DNA of 62,280 nucleotides, from NCBI GenBank assembly GCA_016183615.1, contig JACPEG010000043.1, forward strand, positions 1 to 62,280, in the 5' to 3' direction. The translations under genes and the position numbers were made by a program. Position 1 is the stretch's first letter, and every line of letters begins with the position of its first letter. Source of the stretch: Betaproteobacteria bacterium (lineage in GTDB: Bacteria; Pseudomonadota; Gammaproteobacteria; Burkholderiales; UBA6910). The notes beneath the pieces are model-generated. The model was not told the DNA's origin. It saw nothing but the letters and a program-made list of their open reading frames with translations, and searched no databases. Shown here one piece after another: positions 61,402-62,280 of this stretch.

Positions 61402-62178
61402 TTAATCGCGTTGGGCATTTAGCTTGCTGTTGATCAACCGAACTACCTTGCCGAGATCTTTCAACTCATCTTTAGAGTAATCCGTTTTCGATTTGAACTC
61501 CTTAAGATATTCCTTCTTCAGGCTGTCCTTAGCCTTTTTCCGTTCTGAGTTGTCTTTGCTGCCTAGTTTCATCACTAAGTCTGTTTCTCTTCCATTCACT
61601 GCGGAGAGCACTCGCTGTGGCAACAGTCCTTCAATACAGTCCTTACCGGCCTGGGCCACTCCGAGCGCAGCATAGTCTGAATGCTCCTTTAATCCAACCC
61701 GATTAAGGGCAGCGCGGACGTCGGATTCAGCATCCATATCGTACGTTACAAAGACTCTGTCGAACTTCCTCAGGACAAACTGAACTAACAACGTATTCTT
61801 GAGAGTGTCCTTCCCACCGTAGGGAACCACCTCAATGCCGGAAGCAAGCTTGTCGCAAGGCAATGCATGCTCCTGCAAGTATTGAAAGTATTCCTGGTCA
61901 GATGCCCCCTCAACGAGCAGGACCTTAGATTTGTCAGCGGAAAAAAGGGGGCGGAGGTTTGCGAATTCCTCGGATCCGATCCCCAGATGATCGGAGAACG
62001 GAGCCATCCAACTCTCTCCGCTCGTATCAATGCGTATGGTTTGAAATGCTTTCCCGCGCTTCGTTTCACGAGCCAAGAGAATGTTGGAAGCCGGCTCCTC
62101 TTGATTCAGCATGTGGGGGCTGTGGGTAGTGACAATAATTTGGGTCTTCGGGAAATCGAGTGGGTGATTATGGGTCAT
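61402..62178 (-). CDS. OLD-family TOPRIM nuclease, 5' truncated by an insertion sequence
   Basis: The 258-residue frame begins with the H-loop of an ABC-type ATPase (TQIIVTTHSPHML) and continues into a TOPRIM domain: VLLVEGASDQEYF with the catalytic Glu and VTYDMDAE with the D-x-D. The N-terminal Walker A half that OLD proteins need is absent. The first residues (MTHNHP) come from the end of an insertion sequence, so the start codon is accidental. ATPase function is lost, and TOPRIM nuclease activity is doubtful. It is at the right edge of the defence-type island. Confidence 0.8.
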   Translation of the reverse strand: MTHNHPLDFPKTQIIVTTHSPHMLNQEEPASNILLARETKRGKAFQTIRIDTSGESWMAPFSDHLGIGSEEFANLRPLFSADKSKVLLVEGASDQEYFQYLQEHALPCDKLASGIEVVPYGGKDTLKNTLLVQFVLRKFDRVFVTYDMDAESDVRAALNRVGLKEHSDYAALGVAQAGKDCIEGLLPQRVLSAVNGRETDLVMKLGSKDNSERKKAKDSLKKEYLKEFKSKTDYSKDELKDLGKVVRLINSKLNAQRD

Positions 62179-62280
62179 TTTAGAGCACGGGCAGCATGCA
62201 AGTCAGAATCTTGAGCCGCAGGTATTCTTCGTCGCGCAGTCCGTATGCACGTCGCTGGATGACACGAATCTTGTTGTTCA
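62162..62280 (-). mobile_element. Insertion sequence end (ISL3-like), partial
   Basis: The element is seen from its right end at about 62162 to the window edge. The outer end reads GGGTGATTATGGGTCATTTT and may be the terminal inverted repeat. It carries the end of a transposase gene and has replaced or interrupted the 5' part of the OLD gene. Confidence 0.6.
62180..62280 (-). CDS. Transposase, C-terminal fragment (start outside window)
   Basis: The open frame from the right edge reads NNKIRVIQRRAYGLRDEEYL then RLKILTCMLPVL and stops at TAA 62180-62182. This matches the C-terminal end of ISL3-type DDE transposases, whose final domain has the NNKI(R/K)V-x-x-R-x-YG pattern. The start is beyond the window. 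Confidence 0.75.
   Translation of the reverse strand, partial: NNKIRVIQRRAYGLRDEEYLRLKILTCMLPVL

Overview
The window is a GC-rich chromosomal segment, most likely from an environmental betaproteobacterium. The evidence is HslV with a short DYHG pre-sequence, an ahcY gene behind a SAH riboswitch, a polyhydroxyalkanoate phasin, the dapF-DUF484-xerC cluster, and Slt and Cca homologues of this type. I cannot name a genus. I found no rRNA, tRNA or CRISPR array.

Positions 1-1140 are a scrapyard of gene fragments: a LysR tail, an XRE/solute-binding-protein chimera, an attC-like hairpin and a flavoprotein with an internal deletion. Positions 1144-14202 are housekeeping on the minus strand: hslVU, a duplicated TPR-STAS protein, a zinc-type ABC importer without its ATPase plus an outer-membrane barrel, dapF-DUF484-xerC-rlmI, and two lipid A-type acyltransferases. 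Positions 14289-18764 form a plus-strand SAM-cycle cluster: metK, SAH riboswitch, ahcY, a MetF-like enzyme and a transglutaminase-like protein.

Positions 18777-21708 are the most unusual chromosomal part. A near-consensus promoter drives two tandem c-di-GMP-I riboswitches ahead of a small exported protein of unknown function, directly beside a membrane PAS-EAL protein with a degenerate active site. Positions 21889-46756 return to metabolism and envelope functions: class V aminotransferase, pteridine reductase-like SDR, a MacB-like exporter, malate synthase, a Mn exporter with a yybP-ykoY riboswitch, a diheme cytochrome c, a phasin with paired operator-like repeats, Fic, Cca, Slt, an aldehyde dehydrogenase, ilvA, rpiA, phoU and ppx.

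From 46757 to the right edge the window is accessory. Near-identical repeats of about 290 bp (a pyruvate-kinase tail, palindromic repeats and a HigA-type tail) flank a large CACHE-GAF-GGDEF-EAL gene. Then come two PIN/Phd modules, a DUF4143 ATPase, a higBA pair, two TumA-like antitoxins whose TumE toxins are reduced to C-terminal stubs, a type III restriction operon with an ORF6N gene between mod and res, another toxin-antitoxin-like pair, and an OLD-type TOPRIM gene whose 5' half has been replaced by an insertion sequence. The overall picture is core metabolism on the left and a defence/toxin-antitoxin island, with visible recombination and decay, on the right.
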